Below, in pieces: positions 5,796 to 6,375 of a DNA stretch of 6,375 nt. The stretch is from Pseudomonadota bacterium. Lineage in GTDB: Bacteria > Desulfobacterota > JADFVX01. The position numbers were made by a program, and so were the translations under genes. Position 1 is the stretch's first letter. The number at the start of each line of letters is the position of its first letter. Where the stretch lies: assembly GCA_015222755.1 (NCBI GenBank), contig JADFVX010000034.1, positions 1 through 6,375 on the forward strand, given 5' to 3'. The notes below the pieces were generated by a model. It saw only the letters and a list, made by a program, of their open reading frames with translations. It was not told the DNA's origin and ran no database searches.

Positions 5796-6375
5796 ATGAG
5801 GACTGCTGATTTTGACTATCCACTCCCTGAAGAACTTATAGCACAGCACCCACCTGAAGAGAGGGGCACATCACGCCTTCTCGTCTACAATAGGGCTTCA
5901 CGCAAAATTTCTCACCACAGTTTTCCCGAAATCACATCTTTTTTTGCCAAGGAAGACCTGCTCGTTTTTAACGACACAAAGGTAATACCCGGAAGGCTTT
6001 ACGGCAAGAAAAAAACAGGGGGTAAGGTAGAGCTCCTTCTGGTCCGTGAAGTCGAGACGGATCTCTGGGAGGCCATGCTAAGGTCTTCAAGAAAGGTCGT
6101 TCCCGGGCTGGTGTTTTATTTCGAGGGCGGTCTTGAGGCTGAGGTCGTCGAAAAAAAAGAAGAGATAACGCTGCTGCGCTTAAGTCATCCTGAGGATGTG
6201 AGGGCCGCCATTGAGCGTTACGGTGAGATGCCTCTGCCTCCCTATATTAACAGGGCGGCAGACAAGGCAGACGAGAGCCGCTACCAGACTGTTTTCGCAA
6301 GAAGGCAGGGCGCTGTTGCCGCTCCTACGGCCGGTCTTCATTTTACCCAGGAGATAATAAAAGAACTTGGTGTAA
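5796..6375 (+). CDS. queA: S-adenosylmethionine:tRNA ribosyltransferase-isomerase QueA (5' part, cut by window end)
   Basis: QueA transfers and isomerises the ribosyl group of S-adenosylmethionine onto preQ1 in tRNA to give epoxyqueuosine at the wobble position of GUN anticodon tRNAs. About 193 residues are visible of an expected 340-360, and the frame is open to the window edge. The start reads MRTADFDYPLPEELIAQHP, the standard QueA N-terminus. Other family motifs are VFNDTKVIPGRL (57-68), GEMPLPPYI (143-151), RYQTVFA (162-168) and GAVAAPTAGLHFT (172-184). ATG 5796 lies 6 bases after the stop of the diguanylate cyclase. I see no good Shine-Dalgarno sequence in front of it, so translation may depend on coupling with the upstream gene. 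The truncation comes from the window, and there is no internal stop or frameshift. The call is firm. Confidence 0.96.
   Translation, partial: MRTADFDYPLPEELIAQHPPEERGTSRLLVYNRASRKISHHSFPEITSFFAKEDLLVFNDTKVIPGRLYGKKKTGGKVELLLVREVETDLWEAMLRSSRKVVPGLVFYFEGGLEAEVVEKKEEITLLRLSHPEDVRAAIERYGEMPLPPYINRAADKADESRYQTVFARRQGAVAAPTAGLHFTQEIIKELGV

Overview
The window is a compact run of seven genes, all on the + strand. Intergenic gaps are 28 bases or less, two junctions overlap, and there is no recognisable internal terminator or promoter. In order: an MgtE-type magnesium transporter, the recombination mediator RecO, a tiny two-helix DUF2065 membrane protein, a SpoIID/LytB-domain putative lipoprotein, two adjacent paralogous GAF-GGDEF diguanylate cyclases, and the 5' part of queA, which is cut by the window edge. 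The spacing suggests one transcription unit or closely coupled ones.

Region by region: bases 1-96 are an AT- and pyrimidine-rich leader with no confident feature. Bases 97-1443 (mgtE) and 1464-2234 (recO) are housekeeping genes. Bases 2234-3582 hold the envelope pair, DUF2065 and SpoIID-like, joined to recO and to each other by stop/start overlaps. Bases 3593-5789 hold a tandem duplication of a cytosolic sensor diguanylate cyclase. Bases 5796-6375 hold queA (queuosine synthesis).

The organism is probably a non-model Gram-negative bacterium of moderate GC. A SpoIID-domain protein with a lipoprotein-type signal, DUF2065, a RecO with two CxxC pairs and GAF-GGDEF enzymes would fit a deltaproteobacterial (Desulfobacterota) or Nitrospirota-like lineage. 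That is inference from gene content and not a diagnosis. Nothing in the window shows that the organism sporulates.

How the genes fit together: mgtE, recO and queA have unrelated core roles and may share only a transcript. The middle block is more suggestive. A probable peptidoglycan-active lipoprotein and a small membrane protein sit directly upstream of two c-di-GMP synthases with intact catalytic and product-inhibition motifs. I saw no mobile element, CRISPR array, RNA gene or defence system. The most notable signal is the tandem diguanylate cyclase pair, and I do not see a convincing new system.
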